Assembly: GCF_000952155.1 (NCBI RefSeq)
Contig: NZ_JYON01000003.1
Location: 227,565 to 291,564, forward strand
Source of the DNA: Aliterella atlantica CENA595
Lineage (GTDB): Bacteria > Cyanobacteriota > Cyanobacteriia > Cyanobacteriales > Chroococcidiopsidaceae
DNA: 64,000 nucleotides
Direction of reading: 5' to 3'
Shown: positions 43,636-51,925 of the stretch, piece after piece
Position numbering within the stretch: position 1 is the first letter of the stretch
Layout of the letters: each line of letters starts with the position of its first letter
Program-made: the position numbers and the translations under genes
The notes under the pieces: model-generated
What the model was told of the DNA's origin: nothing
Seen by the model: the letters and a program-made list of their open reading frames with translations, nothing else
The model's database searches: none

Positions 43636-45978
43636 ATGGACGCTGAAGCAGCATTAGCATGGGTAGATAATTTAGTTTTGACTAAGACTGGAGAACGCCT
43701 TTCTGCATTGCAATTAACTATTCTTCAGCAAGTTTGGCAAGGGCGCAAATATTTAGAAATTGCCCAATATTACGGTTATACAGAAGGACATATTAAAGAT
43801 ATTGGTTCCCAGTTGTGGCAGCTATTATCAAAAGAATTGGGCGAAAAAATTACTAAAATTAACTGTTGCAGCGCAATAGAGCGATATTTGCATTCAGGCG
43901 ATCGCCAAATAACTCCTTCAATCCAACATAAGAGTAATAATTTTATAGGCAGAAGTGAAGCGATTGCTCATCTCAATAGCTTAGTCGCTCGTGGCAGCAA
44001 AGCGATCGTCATTCAGGGCGAGGGCGGTATAGGTAAAACAACTTTAGCGCAAGCATATCTGCACCAGCACTTTGAGGTAGTGTTAGAACTTTTGATGGCA
44101 AAGGAGACGCAAAACATTACCTCGGCTGAACGAGTAGTAGAAGAATGGCTAAAACAAGATTTGCAACAGGAGTCTGGCGTTGAATTTGGCGTTAATTTAG
44201 CAAGACTCAAAAGGCAACTGCAAACTCGTACAATTGGTATCCTCATCGATAACTTAGAACCTGCCTTAGCTCGTCAGGGACAGTTGATTTCGCAGCACCG
44301 CAGCTATGTAGAGCTATTGCGAGTTTTGACTGATTCTAGAGTACAAGCTGTAGTGCTAATTACCAGCCGCGATCGCCTGTCTGAACCTAGCATTCACATC
44401 GAACATTATCGCTTGCCTAGTTTGACTCAAGATGCATGGCAGCAGTTTTTTAGCAGTCGTGGAGTGTCTGTTGAGCCGTTAACCGTACAGCAAATGCATA
44501 TTGCCTATGGTGGTAATGCTAAGGCAATGGGCATCCTCTGCGGGGCAATTCAAGCTGATTTTGCTGGTGATGCGAAGTCTTTTTGGCAAGAAAACCACCA
44601 AGACTTATTAGCGCCAACAGACTTAAAAAATTTAGTTGCAAGTCAAGTCAACCGCTTGCACAGTATCGATCCAAAAGCTTATCGTTTATTTTGCCGTTTG
44701 GGGTGCTATCGCTATCAGGATGTAGCAAAAATTCCCATTCAAGGCGTTATTGCTTTGCTTTGGGATGTACCAATTTCCGAGCAAAGACAAGTAATTGCAT
44801 CTTTACGCAATCGCTCCTTGGTAGAATGCGATCGTGGGAAATATTACTTGCACCCAGTAATTTGCACAGAAGCGATCGCGCGGTTGCGAACTAGCGCAGA
44901 ATGGTCAGTTGCGAACCATCAAGCTGCAGATTTTTGGACGAATAGCATTCAGACTATTGAGACAATTCAAGATGGCTTGCAGGCTTTAGAGGCGTATTAT
45001 CACTATGTTGCTGTTGCCGATTTTGACTTAGCAGCTAGGGTAATTTTGAAAAGTAGAAATAATCAATGGCGGCAGTATTTACCTTTGGGTAGTACCTTGT
45101 ATCGCTTGGGTTTGCTGCAACCTGTGTTAGCTGCAATTACGCAAATAATTGATAAGATTACAGGCGATCGCTACCGCAGTGAAATTTACAATATTTTAGG
45201 CGATCTTTACTGGATTGGGGGCAAAATTCATCTAGCTATTGATTGCCAAGAAAAAGCGATTGCGCTATCAACTCAAGCTTTGAACTCCCTAGATTTAGAT
45301 AGTCAACATCCTATCTATTGTCTAAAAATGATCGAGATTGATTCTCTATTAAGCATTGGTTTATACAAAATAGATTTATGGGAATTAGTCGCAGCCGCCA
45401 ATTTATTTAAACAAGTAATCGCGCTTGCCCAAAATACTCCTCATCATCGTTGGGCAGAAAAAGCAACTGTTTGTCTTGCTTTGATAAACTCTTATTTAGG
45501 TTTTACTCAAGAAGCTTATTTATTAGTAGAGCCTATTTATCAAGCTATTTTGACTGAAGAAGTACCGCAGTACACGGGCAGGTTTGCTTATTTTATTCAA
45601 CTTCTCGGTCAAACATATTTCAATATGAGTGAATTAGAGAAAGCAAATCAAATGTATCATCGAGCTTTATATTTTTCTCAGCAAAGCAATTATACGCAAG
45701 TACAAGCAAAAACGCTCAATGCTTTAGCAGAACTAGACAGGCAGCATAATTCATTAACAGTAGCTATTGAGCGTCATTTAGCAGCTATAGATTTATTGAT
45801 AAGTATTGGCGCAAAATGCGATTTAGCAGAAGCTTATTTTCAACTGAGTTTGACTTACAAAAAAATGAATAGGCAAGACGAAAGTATTATAAACTTCAAT
45901 AGAGCAATTCAACTGTTTGCAAATATAAAAGCACCAAAACAAGTTGAGAAAATATCAAATTTAAAATGTATCAGTTAA
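43636..45978 (+). CDS. STAND NTPase: VMAP-type HTH, NB-ARC, TPR
   Basis: A 780-residue signalling ATPase. Residues about 1-85 are an HTH-like module of the vWA-MoxR-associated protein type (LTILQQVWQGRKYLEIAQYY and GHIKDIGSQLWQLLSKELGE). The NB-ARC core has GEGGIGKT at 128-135 (Walker A), Walker B ILIDN with D205, and sensor VVLITSRDR near 245. Residues about 480-770 are TPR-like helical repeats (YNILGDLYWIGGKIHLAIDC; QLLGQTYFNMSELEKANQMY). In such NTPases the repeats sense a signal and the NB-ARC oligomerises. The HTH may mediate protein contacts instead of DNA binding. The class is found in stress and conflict systems; the specific role here is unknown. It is divergent from the ferritin-like gene. 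Confidence 0.85.
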   Translation: MDAEAALAWVDNLVLTKTGERLSALQLTILQQVWQGRKYLEIAQYYGYTEGHIKDIGSQLWQLLSKELGEKITKINCCSAIERYLHSGDRQITPSIQHKSNNFIGRSEAIAHLNSLVARGSKAIVIQGEGGIGKTTLAQAYLHQHFEVVLELLMAKETQNITSAERVVEEWLKQDLQQESGVEFGVNLARLKRQLQTRTIGILIDNLEPALARQGQLISQHRSYVELLRVLTDSRVQAVVLITSRDRLSEPSIHIEHYRLPSLTQDAWQQFFSSRGVSVEPLTVQQMHIAYGGNAKAMGILCGAIQADFAGDAKSFWQENHQDLLAPTDLKNLVASQVNRLHSIDPKAYRLFCRLGCYRYQDVAKIPIQGVIALLWDVPISEQRQVIASLRNRSLVECDRGKYYLHPVICTEAIARLRTSAEWSVANHQAADFWTNSIQTIETIQDGLQALEAYYHYVAVADFDLAARVILKSRNNQWRQYLPLGSTLYRLGLLQPVLAAITQIIDKITGDRYRSEIYNILGDLYWIGGKIHLAIDCQEKAIALSTQALNSLDLDSQHPIYCLKMIEIDSLLSIGLYKIDLWELVAAANLFKQVIALAQNTPHHRWAEKATVCLALINSYLGFTQEAYLLVEPIYQAILTEEVPQYTGRFAYFIQLLGQTYFNMSELEKANQMYHRALYFSQQSNYTQVQAKTLNALAELDRQHNSLTVAIERHLAAIDLLISIGAKCDLAEAYFQLSLTYKKMNRQDESIINFNRAIQLFANIKAPKQVEKISNLKCIS

Positions 45979-46132
45979 TAGTGCTTTTAGTAACATACAA
46001 AATATACATATTTAGTCTTGACTTTATAAATAAATAATAATAAGTTGAGTTCAAAATAATTATATTTTACAAACTATTTTTTACTAATTGTAGTTAGAAG
46101 CAATCTTGTTGCTCTAGTCATGGGGTATTATT

Positions 46133-46870
46133 ATGCAGAAAATAAATCAAGCGCTAGTAACTACTTTATTCATTTCTCTAGGCTGGAGTGAAGCTGCTGG
46201 AGCGCGGATTGTTGATAGTATTAGTCCACCTACAGGCGCAGGTCTTGGCGATGTCTTGTGTCCGCAGGTACAAACTCCTGTTAATACGCCACTTCCTAAC
46301 AACGATAACAGCTTAAACGCCAATCCAAATCAAATTCAAAACTTTCCTGGCTTATCTTGTACTCCTAAAAATTTTCGCTCTGTAGCGCCAATCGATACCC
46401 AGTTATTCGTTTCTCCATCAGGAGGAACAACCGAGTATTTGGTAAGTGAAACAGTTATTAATAATACTGACTCTATCTGGAGTGGTTTTAGCTTGAGTCT
46501 TGGTTTTGGTACTGGGGATAATTTCGCACCGCCTGAATTGATTCTTGTGCCTGTCGGTCAAGCAATTCCAGACTTTGATTTCAATGGTTCAGGTTCCGAC
46601 CCTCAGCCTACATCATCCAAGTTTGGGCAAGTCCTTCAAGATGGTTCTTTTCGCATTGATTGGTCTGGCGGTACTATAGCGCCTGGTGAATCGGTAGATT
46701 TTAGCTTTGCTCTTGATGTTCCAGATGATGAAGGGGGAAATTTTTATAACTCTTTCACCATCCGCCAATCTCCGGTTGCCCAACCAGTACCCGAACCAGA
46801 TTCTTTGCTTGGTATTCTAGCTGTAGCAGGTATTGTAGGTTCGCGTTTATTCCTCAAACACAAACGCTAA
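46133..46870 (+). CDS. PEP-CTERM sorting domain protein
   Basis: A 245-residue exported protein of unknown function. A signal peptide covers residues 1-24 (LVTTLFISLGWSEAAGA), followed by a low-complexity Pro/Asn/Gly/Ser-rich body with beta-strand character. The C-terminus is PVPEPDSLLGILAVAGIVGS followed by RLFLKHKR, the PEP motif, a hydrophobic segment and a basic cluster that exosortases recognise. A second PEP-CTERM protein lies at 22520-23314. It is flanked by the STAND gene and ggt, with no obvious operon link. Confidence 0.85.
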   Translation: MQKINQALVTTLFISLGWSEAAGARIVDSISPPTGAGLGDVLCPQVQTPVNTPLPNNDNSLNANPNQIQNFPGLSCTPKNFRSVAPIDTQLFVSPSGGTTEYLVSETVINNTDSIWSGFSLSLGFGTGDNFAPPELILVPVGQAIPDFDFNGSGSDPQPTSSKFGQVLQDGSFRIDWSGGTIAPGESVDFSFALDVPDDEGGNFYNSFTIRQSPVAQPVPEPDSLLGILAVAGIVGSRLFLKHKR

Positions 46871-46911
46871 GAATAGTAATTTATAACAGAAGGCAAAGTG
46901 TAGCTTTATTT

Positions 46912-46940
46912 GTAGGGCGGGTTTTGAAAACGCACCCTAC
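46912..46940. repeat. Dispersed GTAGGG...CCCTAC palindrome
   Basis: GTAGGG (46912-46917) and CCCTAC (46935-46940) flank an inner GTTTT/AAAAC hairpin (46921-46931). This is a form of the short GC-rich palindromes repeated in many cyanobacterial genomes. The longest ggt frame begins inside it, which argues for the later start. Confidence 0.6.
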
Positions 46941-47022
46941 GCTGATTAGAAGGCTGCGATCGCATTGTGAAACATGGTATAGAAATATAAAAGACTGCAA
47001 CGCCGCTTGTGGAGCATTGTTG

Positions 47023-48747
47023 ATGGGTATTTTTTCAGTTGCGCGATCGCCTTTAACCTTTATTTCTATCAGTGCGATCGCTTTTGCACAACCAGCAACC
47101 GCTGCTTTTGTGACACCGCTACGCAGCCAAAGGGCGATGGTTGTTTCCGCCCATCCTTTAGCAAGTCAAGCTGGCTTAGAAATATTGCGCCAAGGTGGTA
47201 ATGCTGTAGATGCAGCCGTAGCAACAACTTTTGCTATTTCTGTTGTCGAACCATTTTCCGCCGGAATTGGCGGGGGTGGTTTTTTGCTTTTGCACCAGGC
47301 AAATAAAGCAGATATGCAGGCGCTAGACTTTCGCGAACGCGCCCCATTGAAAGCTACCAGAAATATGTACTTGGATGCCCAAGGTAAGGTACGCCCAGAT
47401 GCAAGTATAGATGGGTATTTATCAGTAGGCGTACCAGGTACAGTAGCAGGATTGTATCAGGTGCATCGCCAATATGGAAAATTGCCTTGGGCGAAATTAG
47501 TTGCCCCATCAATTCGCTATGCCCAAGATGGTTTTGTTGTATCGCAAAAGTTTGTGAATGCTGTAGAAATCCGCAAAAAAGCAATTCTGAATAACCGCGC
47601 AGCTACCCAAGTATTTACTCGCAATGGCAAGCCTTATGCAGTCGGCGACAAGCTAGTACAACGAGATTTGGCAAAGACACTACAACAAATCGCTGTTAAT
47701 CCCCAAAGCTTTTATACCGGAAATATTGCCAGCGCGATCGCTTCTGATATGGCAAAAAATGGCGGTTTAATTACTCTAGAAGACTTAAAAACCTACAAAC
47801 CAATCTGGCGCACTCCAGTTTGCGGCACTTTTAGGCAAGCGCGAGTTTGTTCGATGCCACCACCTTCATCGGGTGGAGTACACTTATTACAGATATTAAA
47901 TCTGATTGGCAATACCGATTTCAAAGCTCAAGGCTGGCACAATCCAAATGTATTGCATCTAATGGTAGAAGCGATGCGTATTGCTTACGCCGATAGATCC
48001 GAATACTTAGGCGATCCTGATTTTGTCAAAGTGCCAGTACAACAACTAATTAGCCCAGAATATGCAGCGTTAAGGCGCAAAGAAATCCAGATGGATAGGG
48101 CGAGAGCTTCAACGCAAGTTAAGCCAGTAGACAAAGCAACTCTAGAACGTTTCACCACCAAAGAATCGCCCGATACTAGCCATTTAACTGTTGTCGATGC
48201 CCAGCGAAATGCAGTTAGCCTTACATTTACAGTCAATTATGGCTTTGGTTCTGGAGTAGTTACGCCAGGAACGGGGATTTTACTTAACGATGAAATGGAT
48301 GATTTTGCTGCTGCACCTGGCGTTCCTAATGCTTACGGATTGGTAGGAGGAGATGCAAATGCGATCGCACCGCGCAAAACTCCCTTGTCTAGCATGACAC
48401 CTACAATAGTTACCCAAAATAATCGTCTCAAAATGGCAACAGGTGCGCCTGGCGGAAGTACGATTATTACTACTGTGTTGCAAGTTATCCTCAATGTCCT
48501 AGCTTACGATATGGATGCTGGCGCTGCTGTTTCTGCTCCTCGCATCCACCACCAATGGCTCCCAGATGAACTACGGGTAGAACCATTTGGCTTAGATATT
48601 GCCACAATTACTGAGTTGCGACGACGCGGACATAAAGTAGAGGAGCGATCGCCCTGGGGAAATGCTAATGCGATTGTGGTCACTAGCGATGGTAAATTGG
48701 AGGGAGCCGCAGATCCGCGCGGTGAAGGTGCTGCTAGCGGTTATTAG
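47023..48747 (+). CDS. ggt: Gamma-glutamyltransferase
   Basis: A 574-residue periplasmic enzyme that hydrolyses glutathione and transfers gamma-glutamyl groups. From the ATG at 47023 (GGAG 8 bases upstream) the protein opens with a signal peptide (MGIFSVARSPLTFISISAIA ... ATAA). It is made as a precursor that cleaves itself before the nucleophile Thr in SPDTSHLTVVD. The large-subunit Arg of FRERAP and the small-subunit GGGGFLLL and PPPSSGGVHL motifs are present, as is the substrate-binding GAPGGSTIITTVLQVI. A TTG at 46924 would add 33 residues and fall within a dispersed repeat, so I reject it. Confidence 0.93.
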   Translation: MGIFSVARSPLTFISISAIAFAQPATAAFVTPLRSQRAMVVSAHPLASQAGLEILRQGGNAVDAAVATTFAISVVEPFSAGIGGGGFLLLHQANKADMQALDFRERAPLKATRNMYLDAQGKVRPDASIDGYLSVGVPGTVAGLYQVHRQYGKLPWAKLVAPSIRYAQDGFVVSQKFVNAVEIRKKAILNNRAATQVFTRNGKPYAVGDKLVQRDLAKTLQQIAVNPQSFYTGNIASAIASDMAKNGGLITLEDLKTYKPIWRTPVCGTFRQARVCSMPPPSSGGVHLLQILNLIGNTDFKAQGWHNPNVLHLMVEAMRIAYADRSEYLGDPDFVKVPVQQLISPEYAALRRKEIQMDRARASTQVKPVDKATLERFTTKESPDTSHLTVVDAQRNAVSLTFTVNYGFGSGVVTPGTGILLNDEMDDFAAAPGVPNAYGLVGGDANAIAPRKTPLSSMTPTIVTQNNRLKMATGAPGGSTIITTVLQVILNVLAYDMDAGAAVSAPRIHHQWLPDELRVEPFGLDIATITELRRRGHKVEERSPWGNANAIVVTSDGKLEGAADPRGEGAASGY

Positions 48748-48994
48748 GTACTTGAGTAGTTTCTACTCTACCAAATTCAAGCGATCGCGCACTAGGAACT
48801 AAAGTCCAACCTGCTTTCATTAGTTTTTGATAGGTTGCCCAACCTTTGGAACCTCCAGGCACGCGGTAGTCGGGTACGGCAATGTGAGGAAAAGCTGTGT
48901 AAGGTCGCCAACCTTGGTTTGTTTGTACTTGCAAATGCAGTATTTTTTCTCCGTCATTGCCCGACTTAGATAACCAGCACATTTGTCCTGCCAT
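48734..48994 (-). CDS. Small conserved hypothetical protein
   Basis: An 86-residue protein I cannot assign, though its coherent aromatic and charged sequence (MAGQMCWLSKSGNDGEKILH; PHIAVPDYRVPGGSKGWATY) looks genuine. It overlaps the end of ggt by 14 bp on the opposite strand. It has no signal peptide or membrane segment. Its promoter would lie in the gap to the right. Confidence 0.6.
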   Translation of the reverse strand: MAGQMCWLSKSGNDGEKILHLQVQTNQGWRPYTAFPHIAVPDYRVPGGSKGWATYQKLMKAGWTLVPSARSLEFGRVETTQVPNNR

Positions 48995-49452
48995 AGTGAA
49001 ACTCCTCGATCGTACTAAAAGAAGTGAATCGATCTACGTAAGTAGATGGGGTGTAGGAAATTTATCGTATGTTTCGCAGTTATTCCTGGGAAAGTAGCTA
49101 CTTTAAGGGGGAATTGTATCAATTTTGCTTTTTAGTTTGTTAGCCTCAAATTTACTGCTACCAACAATCTGCTTTGTTGCATAGTGACACACTTTTGTCA
49201 AGCAAAACATCTTCCTTAAAGAATAAATTGTCTACTTGATTGTGTACAAAATTGCAATAGTAATTAGTACCTAATGTTACATAATTTAATAAAAATAGGC
49301 GCAGTCTTAGTAAACCGCCCCTGGAGTAAATATGAAGGTTAAGGGCGCAACGCCGCAGCGCCCGTACTAGGAAGTGTAGAAAGTTTTGAAAATAAGGCAA
49401 TAATTATTAAATTATTGTCTTTCTTCCCCTGCGCCCCTGCTCCCTCTACTCT
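48995..49452. other. Intergenic region with palindrome and C-rich repeat
   Basis: 458 bp. GGGCGC (49343-49348) pairs with GCGCCC (49358-49363) in a GC-rich dispersed palindrome. C-rich units (CCCCTGCGCCCCTGCTCC) occupy about 49424-49452, directly at the DUF4335 gene end. A minus-strand frame at 49158-49400 overlaps the palindrome and lacks protein-like composition; I do not count it. No other gene seen. Confidence 0.5.
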
Positions 49453-50961
49453 CTACCTAGAATCTCTTACCTCTAAAAATGTTTGCACCTTGCCATCAGG
49501 ATTAAACCGGACGCGGATTCTGGGATTTTGCCCATTGGCATTAGGAGAAACAAAGCGTTCGCCAATTAAAGGCATACCAGTACGATCCAAATAAAGTCGT
49601 GATGCTGCACCATAAGGCTCAATTAGTTGCACGCTACCATCGACATCTAGAACAATGCTGTATTGGAGAGATTGTCTCAAGCTAGCTGGTGGTTGCCAGC
49701 GCTTATTAAAGTAATCTCTTACTTCTGCAACCTGGGGAACATCATTATAAGCTGTAGTGGTAGGCGCTTTAGGAGCAGTTGGTAGAGCCGATGGCGGTGG
49801 TGCAGGTGGTGGGTTGTTGACGATAGCAATTTCGTTTTGCCTTGCGGCTGCAGCCGTCCGGTTACGTGTAGAAGTATTTTTATCGTTGCTAGCAGAATTA
49901 GGAATAATAGCTATTGGTGGCACAGGAGCGTTAGCAGGCGCACCCTTTTGGGGAACAGCGATCGCAACTCCATTTGGATTTGGGCTAGGATTACCACTTG
50001 GTTGTGGCGGTAGTTGGTTCGCAATCGAATTGCCTGGAACTGAAGTTGTTTTCCCTGGCGCGGTTGCTGTAGTTGGAACTGGAGCTTGAGTCGGTACAGT
50101 GGTATTCCCTGGAACTTGTGCTGACGCTAAAGGGGAAGGAGATATAGAACCTACAACTGGTGGCGGTGGCAGCGTTTCTGTTGCTGCTATGGTGGGAAGT
50201 GGTGAAGGGGCTAGAGCAACTTGGGAATTAGTATTACTTGGAGCTACAGTTTTAGCTGTTTGGGTGGGATTGGAGCGATCGAAAATTTGCAATGCCAGCG
50301 CACTTACACCTACCCCTAACAACAGTACAGCAGCAATATTTGCCCAAGCCATAGGAGCAGGCGAATTTTGAGTGCGACTAAAAGGAGTAGGTAACGCAAC
50401 TAAATCAGCAGCGTAATCGTCAAGAGCAGTTGCCAGATCGAATAATTGGAGCGTGCTAATAGGGACAACTTGCCCAGTTTCTACCGTCGCTAAAGAGCCG
50501 AGGAAAAGGTTATGAGCAAGTCCTGTAGTGGGTTGGAAAAATATGCGATCGCTACTTCCACTTACTTCTTGTGGCGCACTACTTTCACTTACTTCTTGCG
50601 GCGCACTTCCATCCCTAGACAGGTCTACACTCGCTGCCTCGACTTCTGAGGTGGTTGCAGCTACCCCATCATCTGTCGAGGTGGCTTGCTGCCAAAAAGT
50701 GGTCTTAAACGTCTCTGGCGATTGCGCTAATAACTGTTGAATGTAATTTGTTACTGCTATATGCAGAGCTTCTAAGCGATCGCCATCGCCTGTAATATGA
50801 ACCCGTTGTTCTGCTGGCAAGCGCGGATCGTCCAAGCCTAGATCGAACTGCACTTGTTTTACTACCGAACGACCCACCCAACGGGATACAGGAGAGCTAT
50901 AAGCGACAACTTGCAAAGTGCAAGTAGGTGGAGTATAGCGACGTAGAACCGAGTTTGGCAT
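49453..50961 (-). CDS. DUF4335 domain protein
   Basis: A 502-residue cyanobacterial protein. The N-terminal 90 residues (MPNSVLRRYTPPTCTLQVVA, ...VQFDLGLDDPRLPAEQRVHI) are the DUF4335 signature. A single membrane helix near residue 205 (MAWANIAAVLLLGVGVSALAL) is followed by a long Pro/Ala/Thr-rich linker and a C-terminal domain (about 405-500; PQVAEVRDYFNKRWQPPASL), so the C-terminal domain should face the periplasm or lumen. Residues about 120-145 hold a short internal repeat (APQEVSESSAPQEVSGSS) with a matching DNA repeat near 50562-50609. It is 130 bp downstream of the DUF3038 gene, its usual partner. Function unknown. Confidence 0.85.
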   Translation of the reverse strand: MPNSVLRRYTPPTCTLQVVAYSSPVSRWVGRSVVKQVQFDLGLDDPRLPAEQRVHITGDGDRLEALHIAVTNYIQQLLAQSPETFKTTFWQQATSTDDGVAATTSEVEAASVDLSRDGSAPQEVSESSAPQEVSGSSDRIFFQPTTGLAHNLFLGSLATVETGQVVPISTLQLFDLATALDDYAADLVALPTPFSRTQNSPAPMAWANIAAVLLLGVGVSALALQIFDRSNPTQTAKTVAPSNTNSQVALAPSPLPTIAATETLPPPPVVGSISPSPLASAQVPGNTTVPTQAPVPTTATAPGKTTSVPGNSIANQLPPQPSGNPSPNPNGVAIAVPQKGAPANAPVPPIAIIPNSASNDKNTSTRNRTAAAARQNEIAIVNNPPPAPPPSALPTAPKAPTTTAYNDVPQVAEVRDYFNKRWQPPASLRQSLQYSIVLDVDGSVQLIEPYGAASRLYLDRTGMPLIGERFVSPNANGQNPRIRVRFNPDGKVQTFLEVRDSR

Positions 50962-51090
50962 AGTTTTGAGTTTTTAGTTTTAAGTTTTAAGTTTTATGAG
51001 TTGTTTTGGCTTAAACTTGAGAACTTAAACTTATTTCTGTGTCAGTTGGAAAAAACTGGAGAGGGAGAGATTATTAATCAAAAATCTTGA

Positions 51091-51678
51091 CTATTGGGCG
51101 CGGTCTAAAAGGGCAAGCCACAAACGGCGATGACCGCCAGCACTGCTATAAAATAGCAGGTCTACTAGAAGTTTGAGCGCTAAGTCAGTCAAGTTATGGG
51201 TAGAGACATTTTCATCTTCTTCCATGCGTTCTTGATAAGTATTGCTAAAACCATCTAGATACTCTCCAAGTAAAGCGGTTTTGTGTGGTTCGCTGCCATC
51301 TTGAGCTACTTGTTCTAGCAAACCCACAGCACGACGGATAATTTCCTGGTGCTGTTTGGCAAGATAACAAATAATCAGAACGAGACTTCGCGCTTCTTCA
51401 ACATCTAGCTTTTTGCGTCCGCCTTCACCTTTGCGTAATGGATTTGATTGGCGCAGTCGCCACAAAGTTACGCGATCGGGTATTTTTGCTTCTAGGTTCA
51501 AAACTGCTGCTGCTTGCAGCATAGCTTCAGAACCAATCCCTGTTAAAGCTTCCAAAGCTAGTAGCACCAAGTCAATTTGAGCTTTGATGTTGTCTAGTTG
51601 GGCTAAATCGGGTTGAGTGCGGTTAAGATCGTCCCACTGAGGAAACGATTGGGCGCTAGATGGCATAACTTTAAGCAT
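51091..51678 (-). CDS. DUF3038 domain protein
   Basis: A 195-residue, mostly helical, cytoplasmic protein of the cyanobacterial DUF3038 family (LDNIKAQIDLVLLALEALTG; LWRLRQSNPLRKGEGGRKKL). It is followed by the DUF4335 gene on the same strand, a pairing recurring in cyanobacteria that suggests a joint role. An in-frame Met at residue 5 is an alternative start. Function unknown. The 51679-51925 gap contains AGTTTTG and AATTCGT repeats only. Confidence 0.85.
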   Translation of the reverse strand: MLKVMPSSAQSFPQWDDLNRTQPDLAQLDNIKAQIDLVLLALEALTGIGSEAMLQAAAVLNLEAKIPDRVTLWRLRQSNPLRKGEGGRKKLDVEEARSLVLIICYLAKQHQEIIRRAVGLLEQVAQDGSEPHKTALLGEYLDGFSNTYQERMEEDENVSTHNLTDLALKLLVDLLFYSSAGGHRRLWLALLDRAQ

Positions 51679-51871
51679 ATAAGCTAAGACAGGTATCGAT
51701 GTTCGGTGTTACCTATTTTGAAACCAGACTTTGCACGCGAGGTTTTGTTTCTAATAGCATACGCCGTACTTAAATAGTTTTGAATGTTAAGTTTTGAGTT
51801 TTGAGTTGGAATAAATGTGTATTTGCCTAAAAATCTACTATCTTGGAGAACTTTTGAGTCAAAGTAACCAA

Positions 51872-51915
51872 AATAATTCGTAATTATGGACTTCAATTAC
51901 GAATTACGAATTACT
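51872..51915. repeat. Inverted pair of AATTCGT heptamers near the mutS2 stop
   Basis: AATTCGTAATTA (about 51874-51885) and its inverted, repeated form AATTACGAATTACGAATTA (51895-51913) can pair over a short spacer, 11 bp after the mutS2 stop. It may serve as the mutS2 3' hairpin. Confidence 0.7.
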
Positions 51916-51925
51916 TTGCGGCTGT

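Noticed and set aside
46924..47022. N-terminal extension of gamma-glutamyltransferase from a TTG
   Set aside because: It begins inside a dispersed palindrome, and the ATG at 47023 has a GGAG box and directly opens a signal peptide.
49158..49400. Minus-strand frame of 80 codons
   Set aside because: It overlaps a GC-rich palindromic repeat and a low-complexity A/T tract, and its product (ALRRCALNLHIYSRGGLLRL) does not look like a natural protein.
51684..51896. Minus-strand frame of 70 codons
   Set aside because: It is composed largely of AGTTTTG and AATTCGT repeat sequence between two genes.
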